Part shown: one piece after another, positions 8,961 to 18,253 of the stretch
Layout: each line of letters starts with the position of its first letter
Position numbering within the stretch: the first letter of the stretch is position 1
Assembly (NCBI RefSeq): GCF_040544555.1
Contig: NZ_JBEPKD010000008.1
Location: 121,027 to 185,026 of the forward strand
Direction of reading: 5' to 3'
From: Halalkalibacter oceani
Lineage (GTDB): Bacteria; Bacillota; Bacilli; Bacillales; Bacillaceae_D
DNA length: 64,000 bases
Translations under genes and position numbers: made by a program
The notes under the pieces: generated by a model
Seen by the model: the letters and a program-made list of their open reading frames with translations, nothing else
Told to the model about the DNA's origin: nothing
Databases searched by the model: none

Positions 8961-10103
8961 TTACCTACTTTTCAATGCTTCATACTGGCGAATCACCTCT
9001 TGCGCCACTTCGCTCTTTTCATCCAGCCCGCTTACCGTGTTCAGTACATAGGCAGGTCCATTCTCCTGAATCATTTTCTGAAGCTCCTGCGCTTCCTGAT
9101 CTCCGGGATCATCAAACAACAACGCGGCAGCGATCGCCTTAGCGAGATTATGATAAGGCAAGCCGGCTTTTTGCGCCTGCGTTGCCGGGCGAATCAGCCT
9201 GTCTTCAGGGCCCAGCTTGCGGATTGGCGCTCTTCCAACTCGCGTTACGCCGTCATTCAAGTATGGATTTTTAAATCGTTCGATGATCTTGTGAATATAG
9301 GCAAGATGCTCCTTTTCATCAAGACGATACTCTTTTACGAGATAAGCCCCTGTCTCCTTCAATGTCTCCTCAACCTGCGCCTCGATCTTTTCATCAGCCA
9401 ATGTTTGATCAATTGTCGCTTTTCCTTCGAGATAGCCGAAGTAGGCGATCACCGCATGGCCGGTATTGACCGTAAATAATTTGCGCTCAATAAAAGGGGC
9501 CAGCGAATCGACGATTTTCATTCCATCAACAGCGGGAATTTGCTCGTTCGTTTCGACTACCCATTCAAAATAAGGTTCAACGAGCACATCAAGAGAATCT
9601 TGCACCTGAATCGGCACGATCCGGTCTACGGCAGAATTGAAGAAGAACACTCTTCCTTCGAGCCTGCTCTTCGTTTTCCCATCAAGCTGGTCAATAATAT
9701 GCTGCTTTAATAGATCTGTCGCCCCGATTTGATTTTCACAGGCGATCACATATAATTTTTCATCGGTGGTAGCGACTCGCTTTGCAATTCCGCGGGCGAT
9801 TAACGGCGCGATTCTTGGTAAAATCGTCGGACCAATCGCGGTAGTTAAATAGGTGGCGTTCCCAATCGCCTCGATGACTTCCTTTTCCTGACTTAGATTA
9901 TTTAATCCAGATACCTTGTCAATCGTTACCGTTTCTTTCTGTTCCGTCGCCAGCATGACGTCGTAATGCTTTTTTTCATTTAACTGGTTAATAATTTGTT
10001 CCGCAATATCGACAAAGATCACATCGTAGCCGGATTGCGAAAATAAGGCACCGATAAATCCTCTGCCAATGTTTCCGGCTCCAAAATGGACAGTTTGCTT
10101 CAA
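8961..10103 (-). CDS. mtlD: Mannitol-1-phosphate 5-dehydrogenase
   Basis: 380 residues, the usual length. It converts mannitol 1-phosphate plus NAD+ to fructose 6-phosphate in the cytoplasm. The N-terminal VHFGAGNIGRGFIG is the nucleotide-binding signature of the family. Further family blocks are NQIGATDLLK, NSAVDRIVP, and the KLFTVNTGHAVIAYFGYL active-site region. It starts 6 bp after the mtlR stop and is the last gene of the mtlA-mtlR-mtlD unit. Confidence 0.97.
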   Translation of the reverse strand: MKQTVHFGAGNIGRGFIGALFSQSGYDVIFVDIAEQIINQLNEKKHYDVMLATEQKETVTIDKVSGLNNLSQEKEVIEAIGNATYLTTAIGPTILPRIAPLIARGIAKRVATTDEKLYVIACENQIGATDLLKQHIIDQLDGKTKSRLEGRVFFFNSAVDRIVPIQVQDSLDVLVEPYFEWVVETNEQIPAVDGMKIVDSLAPFIERKLFTVNTGHAVIAYFGYLEGKATIDQTLADEKIEAQVEETLKETGAYLVKEYRLDEKEHLAYIHKIIERFKNPYLNDGVTRVGRAPIRKLGPEDRLIRPATQAQKAGLPYHNLAKAIAAALLFDDPGDQEAQELQKMIQENGPAYVLNTVSGLDEKSEVAQEVIRQYEALKSR

Positions 10104-10109
10104 ACTAAA

Positions 10110-12206
10110 TCAGTCCTTTATCAATTGATTTTGTAAATAGTCTAAAAATAGATCTTCCAGCTTTTGGCGGATCATCGTTTCATTCGCGGACGAGAAGATC
10201 ATCATCGCCCGGTCACTCTCAATTAAGCTCGTACTAATCATGCTCAGTATTTCCTGCTCTCGTTTATTCATATTCTCCGGCGCAAGCATTAACAGCAAGT
10301 TCTTAACCGGCATCTCTTCCCCATCCATTCCTTTCATCCGACACGGCTGGCCAAAATGGGCGACTTGAAAAATCAGCTCACGGACCCCGTCCGCCCGGCA
10401 ATGGTAAAGAGCCATCGTCGTTTGCGGGATGCCAAGACCTCCCGTGTGCTCCCGCTCCTTCAGCCGCTCGATAACATCCGCCGGATTCGTGAGGAGTCCG
10501 TCCTGCTCCGCCCGTTCCACCATCTCTGTTAACACACTCCAATAATCGTTGCCGGCATGATGAAAGACGTTAAAATGATCGAGGATCGAATCCATGCTGG
10601 AATAGACATCTTTGATTTCCTGCAAAAGAATCCGGATAGCGGGCAGCCGGGTAGCCTGATGCGCCGCAACAGGCTGATTGACAGGAGCCAAATACTGCTT
10701 GTTTCTCGTTACACGCTCTACATTACGCTGCAAATGCTGCTGAATGATTTCAATGTCATGATCATCAAGCAACGGGCTCACCAAAATGTAATCAATATTA
10801 GTAAAAGGCAGCCTCACCGTGGAAATAACAAGGTCATATTCTTCAAGATCCTCCGTCTGAAAATCCTTAATCGACAATATATCAACCGTTTTAATTTCAG
10901 CTACTTCGTTTTTGATCCGGCTTGCCAGCATTTTCGAGGTACCGATGCCCGTCGGACAGACAACAACTGCTTTTATGCTGACCTTTTCTTCTCTCATCAG
11001 TAACGCCGAACCAAAGTGGAGGACGATAAAAGCAACTTCATCTTCGGGAAAGGGAATATCTTTAAAATGTGTCTCCAGGCTTTGTTTGACGACCATAAAA
11101 AGGACGGGGTATTTTCTTTTAATGTCCTCAGTCAGCGGATTAAAGGATTCGAGCTGCTGCTTCAGCCGATAGATGGCAGGAGCCATATGGGCAAGCAAGC
11201 CGCGATACAGGGAGAAGTCGTCCGATAAATTAACATGCAGCTTAGCTGACACCTCGTTAATAACAGCTTTTATCAGCTTTCCGAGCACGATGCTATCATA
11301 ATAGACCGACTCATCCGTCTGTACTTTCGAGCCTCTTAAAATCACTGTTAAAAAATGAATGTCGCTTTGTGTAATCGGAATCGACAGCTGCTCCTTCAGC
11401 TCCCGGCATATTTTTGCCACCCATTGAAATTCGGCTGTCTTTTCACTTTCAGCAGGATAATCAAGCTCTAACAGGAAACGCTGCTCCGTCCGTTGCATCG
11501 TCAGGCAAATATGGACAATCAAACCGATATAATCACTGTCTGCCAGACTGATTTGCGCTTTCTTAATTTCCTGCTGGAGCAGCTCGTCAATCGCCCCGAA
11601 ATACTCAGGAACAAAATAGCCGAGAATGTGATCCGTTTTAGTCTTTCCTTGCTGGAGCAAATACAAACTTTCCAGCAAATCCTCATAAAAATAAATGAGG
11701 ACATAACTGGCTAAAGCATGGCGCTTGTTCTCTTCATGCGCCACCAGTTCAATTCCAACTCCTCTTTTTCTCGTTACCGTGATCGAAAATTTACTTAGCC
11801 AGTCCGCTATATCGTCGAGGTAAGAGGTTAACGTCGCCCCGCTGACCCCAAGCTGTTGAGCGAGAACCTGTTTTTTAAAAGAAGGTCCTTCGTGCAGCAG
11901 GGTAACGAGCAATCTCAACTTGCGCTCCTCAGGTGTCTCATCGGTTGGATCGACGTTCGCCAAATGCTGAATCAACCTGTAAATCTGTTCATTTTTCCCC
12001 TTAATAAACAAACCTTCATTTCCTGTACGGTCTAACCCTAATTCAAATTGCCGTAACATTTTCTCTATTGATTTCAGATCCCTTTGAATTGTGCGCACAC
12101 TAACATTTAAAAATGTCGACAAAGAATGAACGGTATGTTTTCCTGATGTTTTGACGATGAGATCAATAATCGACTTTTCCCTTGAGGTAATAAACATTCT
12201 TCTCAC
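10110..12206 (-). CDS. mtlR: Mannitol operon transcriptional activator MtlR (PRD/EIIB/EIIA type)
   Basis: 698 residues, matching the Bacillus/Geobacillus MtlR type. The domain order is N-terminal HTH (LSTFLNVSVRTIQRDLKSIEKML), two PTS regulation domains, an EIIB-like domain (VVVCPTGIGTSKMLASRI, with Cys), and a C-terminal EIIA-like domain (LGIPQTTMALYHCRADGV). In this family phosphorylation by HPr and by the PTS controls activity, linking mannitol supply to transcription. The start is GTG 12206, or ATG 12197 three codons in; neither has a strong ribosome binding site. It sits between mtlA and mtlD, a common order in Firmicutes. Confidence 0.95.
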   Translation of the reverse strand: MRRMFITSREKSIIDLIVKTSGKHTVHSLSTFLNVSVRTIQRDLKSIEKMLRQFELGLDRTGNEGLFIKGKNEQIYRLIQHLANVDPTDETPEERKLRLLVTLLHEGPSFKKQVLAQQLGVSGATLTSYLDDIADWLSKFSITVTRKRGVGIELVAHEENKRHALASYVLIYFYEDLLESLYLLQQGKTKTDHILGYFVPEYFGAIDELLQQEIKKAQISLADSDYIGLIVHICLTMQRTEQRFLLELDYPAESEKTAEFQWVAKICRELKEQLSIPITQSDIHFLTVILRGSKVQTDESVYYDSIVLGKLIKAVINEVSAKLHVNLSDDFSLYRGLLAHMAPAIYRLKQQLESFNPLTEDIKRKYPVLFMVVKQSLETHFKDIPFPEDEVAFIVLHFGSALLMREEKVSIKAVVVCPTGIGTSKMLASRIKNEVAEIKTVDILSIKDFQTEDLEEYDLVISTVRLPFTNIDYILVSPLLDDHDIEIIQQHLQRNVERVTRNKQYLAPVNQPVAAHQATRLPAIRILLQEIKDVYSSMDSILDHFNVFHHAGNDYWSVLTEMVERAEQDGLLTNPADVIERLKEREHTGGLGIPQTTMALYHCRADGVRELIFQVAHFGQPCRMKGMDGEEMPVKNLLLMLAPENMNKREQEILSMISTSLIESDRAMMIFSSANETMIRQKLEDLFLDYLQNQLIKD

Positions 12207-12324
12207 TCATTTCACTTATTAGATGTTTCTTCCAAGAGAAAAAAAGTAACAGTGGAGTGGAATTTGCGTGCTTAAGCGCGCCGTTGCCTTCCTCCTCCCG
12301 TCCGGCCCCGGCGCACAAACGCAT

Positions 12325-14247
12325 TTATTTGCGGTTAATTATTTCCATTAATTCTTTAGCTGATTTCGCTTCAACCATTTGATCGACATTTTCCTGCTCT
12401 GCACAAATGACAGCAATGCCTGAAAGGATCTCTAAATGCGTCCCGTCTTTCCCGGCGATACCGAAAATCAGCTTAGCCTGCTCACCATTAAAGTCAACGC
12501 CGTCCGGCACTTGGACGATCGTGAAACCGGATTTAATGACCGCCTTCTTCGCTTCTTCCGTTCCATGAGGGATCGCGACATTATTACCCATGTACGTCGA
12601 GGTAATCTCTTCCCGCTCCAACATCGCTTCTACATAGTTGTCTTCCACATATCCGGCTTTCACCAGCGCTTCACCGGCAAAGCGAATCGCTTCTTCCTTC
12701 GTCGCGAACTTCTGCCCGATAAAAATGTTCTCTTCAAGCAACAGATCATCATCTTGATCGAGATTCGGCTCGACGTCCGCCGCTTCTTTCTCAGCCTGTT
12801 CGATTAGCTCCGCCTGCTCTCCGCTAATGCCATTTTGCAGGCCGGCGATCAGCTTATCGTACTCCGGACTTGATAAGAAGTTATCAACTGAAATATGGTA
12901 AGCGTCAGGGACCTTATTGCGCGCACGCGGCGTTAATTCTTCCTGCGTGATCACGACCTCGGCGTCGGCCGGAATATTGCTGATCGCCGTATTCGTAACC
13001 GTCACGTCAAGCTCTGCTTCTTTTACTTTCTTCTTGAGCAGCGAGGCGCCCATCGCGCTTGATCCCATTCCGGCATCGCAGGCAAAAACAATCTTACTGA
13101 CCTCTTTCGGCAAAGTTTTGTTATTTCCTGCTCCACCTGTCACCTGTCCAGCAACAGAGCTCTTCTTGCCCTTCATTTCCTCCATTTTCTTTGTTGCTTC
13201 GTCCAGATCCTCTTCTGTCTGCTTGCCCGACTTCAGAACAATCGCCGAAATGACGAACGACACGACAGTTGAGACAAGGACAGCGGCATAGTTTGCGACA
13301 TATACCATCCCTTCTGGAGCCGTGACCAGTGTAATCGCAATAATACTACCCGGCGAGGCCGGTGAAACAAGTCCCCCTCCTAAAAGGACGAGGGTGAAAA
13401 CCCCACTCATACCACCAAGAATGACCGATACTAATAACATCGGCTTCATTAATACATAAGGGAAGTAAATTTCATGAATCCCGCCGACAAAATGAATCAG
13501 CGCCGCACCCGGTGCAGACTGTCTGGCCATCCCTCTGCCAAACAGCATGAACGCGAGCAGCACCCCTAAACCAGGCCCCGGGTTCGCTTCGAGCAGGAAC
13601 ATCACCGAGCGGCCCGCTTCCCGCACCTGCTCCAGCCCGATCGGAGACAGCACACCGTGGTTGATCGCATTGTTTAAGAATAAAATTTTCGCCGGTTCAA
13701 TCAGAATACTCGTTAATGGCAAGAGCCCGGCATCGATCAGCCAGTCAACACCAGCCACCAGAATTTGCGTAAAGCCGTTTACGGCTGGACCTACCCCAAG
13801 AAAGGCGAGAATCGCTAAAATCCCCCCGAGAATACCAGCAGAGAAATTATTGACGAGCATTTCAAAGCCTGCCCGGACCTTTCCATCAATCGCCTGATCA
13901 AATTTCTTAATGACATAACTCGCGAGCGGTCCCATCACCATTGCTCCTAAGAACATCGGTGTATCCGGCGCGCCGACGATCACACCCATCGTCGCAATCG
14001 CCCCGACAACCCCTCCTCGATGATCGTGAATCAGCTTTCCTCCCGTGTAACCGATTAAAAGCGGCAGCAGGTAGGAAACCATCGGATCTACCAAACTGGA
14101 AAGGCTTTCATTTGGAAAGAAACCAGTTGGTATGAATAGAGCTGTAATCAATCCCCATGCAATAAAAGCACCAATATTCGGCAATACCATTGAACTGAGG
14201 AAGTTACCAAACTTCTGCACTCTAACCTTCATATTTGATTGTGCCAT
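12325..14247 (-). CDS. mtlA: PTS mannitol transporter, fused EIICBA
   Basis: 640 residues. An N-terminal membrane EIIC domain (IGAFIAWGLITALFIP onwards) is followed by EIIB with its phospho-cysteine in FACDAGMGSSAMGA (residue about 390) and a C-terminal EIIA with phospho-histidine in AIPHGTEEAK (about 560). It takes up mannitol and releases mannitol 1-phosphate for MtlD. B. subtilis has a shorter MtlA (EIICB) with a separate MtlF (EIIA). Here all three are in one chain, as in the E. coli protein of nearly the same length, and no separate mtlF is seen. Confidence 0.96.
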   Translation of the reverse strand: MAQSNMKVRVQKFGNFLSSMVLPNIGAFIAWGLITALFIPTGFFPNESLSSLVDPMVSYLLPLLIGYTGGKLIHDHRGGVVGAIATMGVIVGAPDTPMFLGAMVMGPLASYVIKKFDQAIDGKVRAGFEMLVNNFSAGILGGILAILAFLGVGPAVNGFTQILVAGVDWLIDAGLLPLTSILIEPAKILFLNNAINHGVLSPIGLEQVREAGRSVMFLLEANPGPGLGVLLAFMLFGRGMARQSAPGAALIHFVGGIHEIYFPYVLMKPMLLVSVILGGMSGVFTLVLLGGGLVSPASPGSIIAITLVTAPEGMVYVANYAAVLVSTVVSFVISAIVLKSGKQTEEDLDEATKKMEEMKGKKSSVAGQVTGGAGNNKTLPKEVSKIVFACDAGMGSSAMGASLLKKKVKEAELDVTVTNTAISNIPADAEVVITQEELTPRARNKVPDAYHISVDNFLSSPEYDKLIAGLQNGISGEQAELIEQAEKEAADVEPNLDQDDDLLLEENIFIGQKFATKEEAIRFAGEALVKAGYVEDNYVEAMLEREEITSTYMGNNVAIPHGTEEAKKAVIKSGFTIVQVPDGVDFNGEQAKLIFGIAGKDGTHLEILSGIAVICAEQENVDQMVEAKSAKELMEIINRK

Positions 14248-14317
14248 TTCATTCTTCCTTTCAAAAAATAATCATAACTGCTAACTCAATCATAGAGCAG
14301 CCTCAAACAGGGATTCA

Positions 14318-14358
14318 ACGACAATGAAAACTAACTTTGTCGTCCTGCTTATGACAAA
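14318..14358. promoter_or_regulatory. Candidate MtlR operator region upstream of mtlA
   Basis: Two overlapping inverted repeats: ACGACAA (14318-14324) with TTGTCGT (14337-14343), and TTTGTC (14336-14341) with GACAAA (14353-14358). The second resembles the TTGNCA...TGNCAA type reported for Bacillus MtlR. It lies 70-110 bp upstream of the mtlA ATG. Binding by MtlR is inferred. Confidence 0.5.
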
Positions 14359-14526
14359 CCTGTTGTTTCTCAAGTTATAAGTGTCTCCTTATAGTGGAAT
14401 AACTATCCTTCTTTTCAGAAGAAGATCTCCCAGCTGCCATGACAAAAAATGAGCTTGAGGTTTCTCAAGCTCAAAGCAGTACTACATACAGCACCAACGT
14501 AGTGAAGTCTAATTAAGAAGTGGTAT

Positions 14527-15108
14527 TTAGTTATTCCCCTCCCGATAAAGCAATTCCCCATCAGTGGAATAAGCAAAAACCGTGTCTACTCCTTCATTAC
14601 CGTCATCTTGTTCCGAAACAAGATACCAATAGGTTCTCCCGTTATTTCGTATTAGACTTGCATCACGTTTCCTATCGTTATATTCAATCGTCATTTTATT
14701 AATTTCAGCGTCACTCACTTCCCCGAAAAATACAGTTGTATAGGAGCTTTCACCTTCCATGGAAACTTCCCCTTTATGCCACGTCGACTGCCCAAAAGAA
14801 AAAGGCTTTCTTTCCTCATCAGTAGCGTAGCCTGAACTCCCTTGATAATCCCAACCGTCTTCTTTCAATGAAAAGTGCAGAATTCCATACCCCTCCGGAG
14901 ACTGGTAAAAAGCAAATGCCGTTTCATTTAATTCTTCAGTATGAAAAACATCAGCTGCTGCAAGCTCACTTTCTAATGCCGCTTCCTGTACCGTTTTAAA
15001 TTGAGTAGTTGTATCCTCCTCAACGATAGGGCTACAACCTGAAACTATCGTGATAAAGATGGAAAGTATCACAAATAACAGGAACTCTCCTTGCTTGATT
15101 GCCTTCAT
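14527..15108 (-). CDS. Putative lipoprotein of unknown function
   Basis: 193 residues. A type II signal peptide is visible: a positively charged MKAIKQ, a hydrophobic run and the lipobox VSGCS, giving a mature membrane-anchored lipoprotein. I do not recognise a domain in the rest, which is moderately acidic and predicted mostly beta. It lies alone between the mannitol operon and a DinB gene. Confidence 0.75.
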   Translation of the reverse strand: MKAIKQGEFLLFVILSIFITIVSGCSPIVEEDTTTQFKTVQEAALESELAAADVFHTEELNETAFAFYQSPEGYGILHFSLKEDGWDYQGSSGYATDEERKPFSFGQSTWHKGEVSMEGESSYTTVFFGEVSDAEINKMTIEYNDRKRDASLIRNNGRTYWYLVSEQDDGNEGVDTVFAYSTDGELLYREGNN

Positions 15109-15191
15109 TACATCAGCCTTTCTTTTTTATTGCATGCTAAACAGCTGGAGTCACAGCTTAGCTTTTCCCCACCCTTTTGTTGAAGAAAGCT

Positions 15192-15680
15192 TTATTCGGA
15201 AAGTCCTAATATGTCTGTATTTTTAGGTATGTAACCAAATAGACGTAGCATTGCTACAATTTGTCCTTTATGATGAAATTCATGCGTAATAGAATGGGTC
15301 AGTAATTGATGTGGTGTTTTTCTAACAGTTCCACTTCCTTCTTTCCAAGAAAGTTCTTTTTCGATATTATCGTCAAATGTTACAGTAAATCGTTCAAATA
15401 CAGCATTTACATATTTGTCTGCTTGTTGAAAATAGAGTTGAATATCACCTATCTGCATCTTTTCTATTGCTTCTTTTGTTAATAGTGGTGATGTTGTTTC
15501 TGAAAGTACGAAGGAACCAAGCCAAGCATGATAACAACCAGCCACATGGACTAATGTATCCCTTATACTCTGAAAACCAAACCCACTTTCTCTTGTGAAA
15601 TCATTTTCCTTTATTTCTGTACACTGTTCTAATAAAATCTGCCTTGTTTGTTTTACCCACTCATATTCATTTTTTTCCAC
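15192..15680 (-). CDS. DinB family protein (putative metal-dependent, YfiT/DinB four-helix bundle)
   Basis: 162 residues. The three metal-ligand histidines of the DinB fold are visible: one in DTLVHVAGCYHAWL and two in the C-terminal THEFHHKGQIVAMLRLFG. DinB-like proteins are four-helix bundles; several are thiol-dependent (bacillithiol/mycothiol) transferases, but many have no known function. A plain ribosome binding site (GGTGGGGGG) lies before the ATG. It is not clearly linked to its neighbours. Confidence 0.88.
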   Translation of the reverse strand: MEKNEYEWVKQTRQILLEQCTEIKENDFTRESGFGFQSIRDTLVHVAGCYHAWLGSFVLSETTSPLLTKEAIEKMQIGDIQLYFQQADKYVNAVFERFTVTFDDNIEKELSWKEGSGTVRKTPHQLLTHSITHEFHHKGQIVAMLRLFGYIPKNTDILGLSE

Positions 15681-15865
15681 TAAATTCCCCCCACCCTCTT
15701 AAAAATAGCAACTAACAGAATATTCCTCCGATTATACACTAATTCATACCCTTATCAACACTCTGTGCTAATCATTTTGGTTAAACTATTCTGCTTCGTT
15801 AGTGCTAGAATGCTTAAACAACTTTATTATACTTGCACATTTACCTCAAGCACTATGCATATGAA

Positions 15866-15906
15866 AAGGGTCCTGCAAAAGGTGAAAACAACCTTTTGCA
15901 GGGCCC
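15866..15906 (-). terminator. Terminator downstream of xylB
   Basis: GGGCCCTGCAAAAGGT pairs with ACCTTTTGCAGGACCC around a short loop and is followed on the minus strand by TTTTCA. It begins about 47 bp after the xylB stop. Confidence 0.75.
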
Positions 15907-15952
15907 CTAGTATAGCTGCCGGTTTTGTTTCAGTCTTCCTCAAATAAGCAGC

Positions 15953-17455
15953 CTATTTCCGGAATTTGACTAAGCTCTTGTTCAATTCCTTCGTATTCAA
16001 ATAGACAGCCTGATAAAGCCGGAATAGCTCCTTGTACTGGGCAACGTTGTCTTGGACAGGCTGAAATTCCTTTTCGACCTTCAAGAATGCATCTGCACAT
16101 TGGCGCAGGCTCGTAAACCAGCCGCAGCCGACAGCGGCCAGCATCGCCGCCCCCATCCCCGGTCCCTGCTCGCTTGAGAGCTTAACGATGGTCGCTTCAA
16201 AAATATCGGCCTGCATTTGCAGCCATGTTTCGTTCTGCGCGCCCCCGCCGATGGAGACAATCGTATCAATCCTCTTGCCCTGCTCACGGAAAATTTGCAC
16301 CGATTCATGCAAGGAAAATGTAATTCCCTCCACGATCGCGCGAACGAAGTCCTTCCGTTCATGCGAGCTGTCAATGCCGATAAAGCTGCCGCGGATCACC
16401 GAATCAGCATGGGGTGTTCGTTCCCCGGCCAAATACGGGGTAAACAGCAGTCCATTGGCGCCAGGCGGAACCGTATCCACTCCTTCGAGCAGTTCGGAGT
16501 AGCTTTCATCCTTCGCAAACACCTCTTTAAACCAGCTGAGGCTGAAGCCGGCGGCCAGCGTCACACCCATCGTATAAAAGCAGTCAGGGGCGCCATGATT
16601 AAAATAATGAACGACTCCCTGAAAATCTTTATCCCCGCTTGATTCATAGGAAAGCACAACGCCGGACGTTCCGATACTCGCCAGCGTCTTTCCTTCCTCA
16701 AGAATGCCTGAGCCAATCGCTCCGCACGCATTATCGGCCCCGCCGGCAAATACGCGCGTTTGCGCAGATAACCCGGTACGTTCAGCCACCTCTGGCAAAA
16801 CGGTGCCCACCTCTTCATGCGAACCGATCAGCGGCGGGCAAAAGTCAGGCGCCAGCCTGAACAGGCGGCAAAGCTCGGGACTCCATTCTTTTTTGGCGAT
16901 GTCGAGCAATAGCGTCCCGGCCGCATCGGAATAATCGATATGAAGCTGTCCGCTCAGCTTTAGCCGGACGTAATCCTTTGGCAGGACAAATGTTTTCGCT
17001 TTTTGAAAAAGCGCAGGCTCATGCTTTTTCACCCATAAAATTTTCGGCAGAGTAAATCCTTCCAACGCCGGGTTTTTCGTTACCTGGAGAAGCCGCTCCT
17101 TGCCGGCCGTCTCATAAATTTCCCGGCATTCCGCCGTAGTCCGCGTATCATTCCAGAGAATTGCATTGCGCAAAGGCTTCTGCTTCTCATCCAACAGCAC
17201 AAGCCCGTGCATCTGGCCGGAGAAGCTGAGTCCCACAATTTGTGAGCGGTCTCCGGTAAACTGATCGAGCAGCTCGCTCAATCCGGCAATCGTCTGCTTT
17301 ACCCATATGTCCGGCTCCTGTTCGCTGTAGCCTGCTTTCTGCTGGATCAAAGGATAAGCTTTGGAAACCTCTGCCGCCACTGCCCCTTGCTGATTGACGA
17401 GCAGCAGTTTGACGGCGCTCGTTCCTAAATCAATTCCGATTACATAGTTCATCAC
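15953..17455 (-). CDS. xylB: Xylulokinase
   Basis: 500-residue FGGY-family kinase. It phosphorylates D-xylulose to xylulose 5-phosphate, feeding the pentose phosphate pathway. The N-terminal GIDLGTSAVKLLLV phosphate motif, SFSGQMHGLVLLD, the GGADNACGAIG segment and the C-terminal IGGGAQNETWLQMQADI match XylB. The length is typical. It is separated from xylA by about 8 kb of regulon genes, and a XylR-like operator lies just upstream. Confidence 0.96.
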   Translation of the reverse strand: MMNYVIGIDLGTSAVKLLLVNQQGAVAAEVSKAYPLIQQKAGYSEQEPDIWVKQTIAGLSELLDQFTGDRSQIVGLSFSGQMHGLVLLDEKQKPLRNAILWNDTRTTAECREIYETAGKERLLQVTKNPALEGFTLPKILWVKKHEPALFQKAKTFVLPKDYVRLKLSGQLHIDYSDAAGTLLLDIAKKEWSPELCRLFRLAPDFCPPLIGSHEEVGTVLPEVAERTGLSAQTRVFAGGADNACGAIGSGILEEGKTLASIGTSGVVLSYESSGDKDFQGVVHYFNHGAPDCFYTMGVTLAAGFSLSWFKEVFAKDESYSELLEGVDTVPPGANGLLFTPYLAGERTPHADSVIRGSFIGIDSSHERKDFVRAIVEGITFSLHESVQIFREQGKRIDTIVSIGGGAQNETWLQMQADIFEATIVKLSSEQGPGMGAAMLAAVGCGWFTSLRQCADAFLKVEKEFQPVQDNVAQYKELFRLYQAVYLNTKELNKSLVKFRK

Positions 17456-17467
17456 ATTCCCTCCCCC

Positions 17468-17492
17468 TTTGTTTGTTTATTAAACGAATAAA
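17468..17492. promoter_or_regulatory. Candidate XylR operator at the xylB / yesL-like divergent promoter
   Basis: TTTGTTTGT and ACGAATAAA are arranged as imperfect inverted half-sites with a 7-bp spacer, the same spacing as the B. subtilis xyl operator (TTAGTTTGT N7 ACAAACTAA). The adjacent ATTATATAAT can serve as a -10 on either strand. Confidence 0.55.
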
Positions 17493-17537
17493 GCATTATA
17501 TAATAGATTCTGTATCTTCATTGCAGGGAGGCCGATT

Positions 17538-18143
17538 ATGGGGCGCGCATTATACAGTATCCTTGAATGGATCACACGTTTTGCCTATTTAAATGTGCTG
17601 TGGATTTTCTTTACGTTAACCGGTGGGATCGTGCTAGGATTATTCCCGGCTACCGTGGCGATGTTTTCTGTTATTCGCCAATGGCTAAAAGGGAAGAGCG
17701 ACCAGCCTGTCTTTCCTGCATTTTGGAAGCTTTACAAGCAGGAATTTTGGAAAAGCAACCGGCTGGGCATCATCATCTATCTCATTTCGTTTATCTTCGT
17801 CTTCAATCTCTTTTTTCTGCAGGCTAATATCGGCGAGCTGCTGATCTGGACAGCCGCTCCGTTGCTTGGCGGGATGCTATTATTTGTTCTTATACTATTT
17901 TATCTTTTCCCGGCCTATGCGCATTTCGACTTACCTGTTTTTCAGTTGTTCAGGCATGCCTTCTTAACGATGCTCGTCAGCCCTCTTCATACATTGTGTA
18001 TCATCCTCGGCCTCGGCGGCTTTTATTTGCTCGCCACCGTCATTCCGGCGTTGGCTGTCGTATTCGGTGCCAGCTTCTATAGCTTCATCACGATGTGGGT
18101 CGCCCTTGATGCGTTTCAACGAATACATAAGAAAAACGCATAG
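17538..18143 (+). CDS. YesL-like DUF624 membrane protein
   Basis: 201 residues with about five hydrophobic segments, beginning GRALYSILEWITRFAYLNVLWIFFTLTGG, a DUF624/YesL signature. Such genes usually neighbour ABC oligosaccharide importers; their molecular role is not established. It is transcribed divergently from xylB. The last codons and the TAG stop (18141-18143) lie inside a dispersed repeat that starts at 18128, so the C-terminal KKNA is repeat-derived. Confidence 0.88.
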   Translation: MGRALYSILEWITRFAYLNVLWIFFTLTGGIVLGLFPATVAMFSVIRQWLKGKSDQPVFPAFWKLYKQEFWKSNRLGIIIYLISFIFVFNLFFLQANIGELLIWTAAPLLGGMLLFVLILFYLFPAYAHFDLPVFQLFRHAFLTMLVSPLHTLCIILGLGGFYLLATVIPALAVVFGASFYSFITMWVALDAFQRIHKKNA

Positions 18144-18252
18144 CAGTTTTTATTAGAAGCGGTGTGCGAAGCCGACGCCCCGCCCCGAATCACCTCGAAA
18201 ATTTTTATACTTTCTTATCTTTATCAGAAAAACGCGTAGGGGTTTTTCTTAG
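18128..18252 (+). repeat. Dispersed structured repeat, internally deleted copy
   Basis: It starts with a TAAGAAAAACGC hairpin arm overlapping the end of the yesL-like gene. It then runs through GAAGCGGTGTGCG straight into AAGCCGACGCC, lacking the central GGATGGCTG hairpin found in the copies at 24595 and 46396. It ends with a second hairpin (AGAAAAACGCG...TTTTTCTTAG) two bases before the stop of the convergent permease gene. It probably terminates both genes. Confidence 0.8.
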
Positions 18253-18253
18253 C

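Noticed and set aside
16217..16642. Plus-strand frame of 141 codons inside xylB
   Set aside because: Fully antisense to an unmistakable xylulokinase and without family features.
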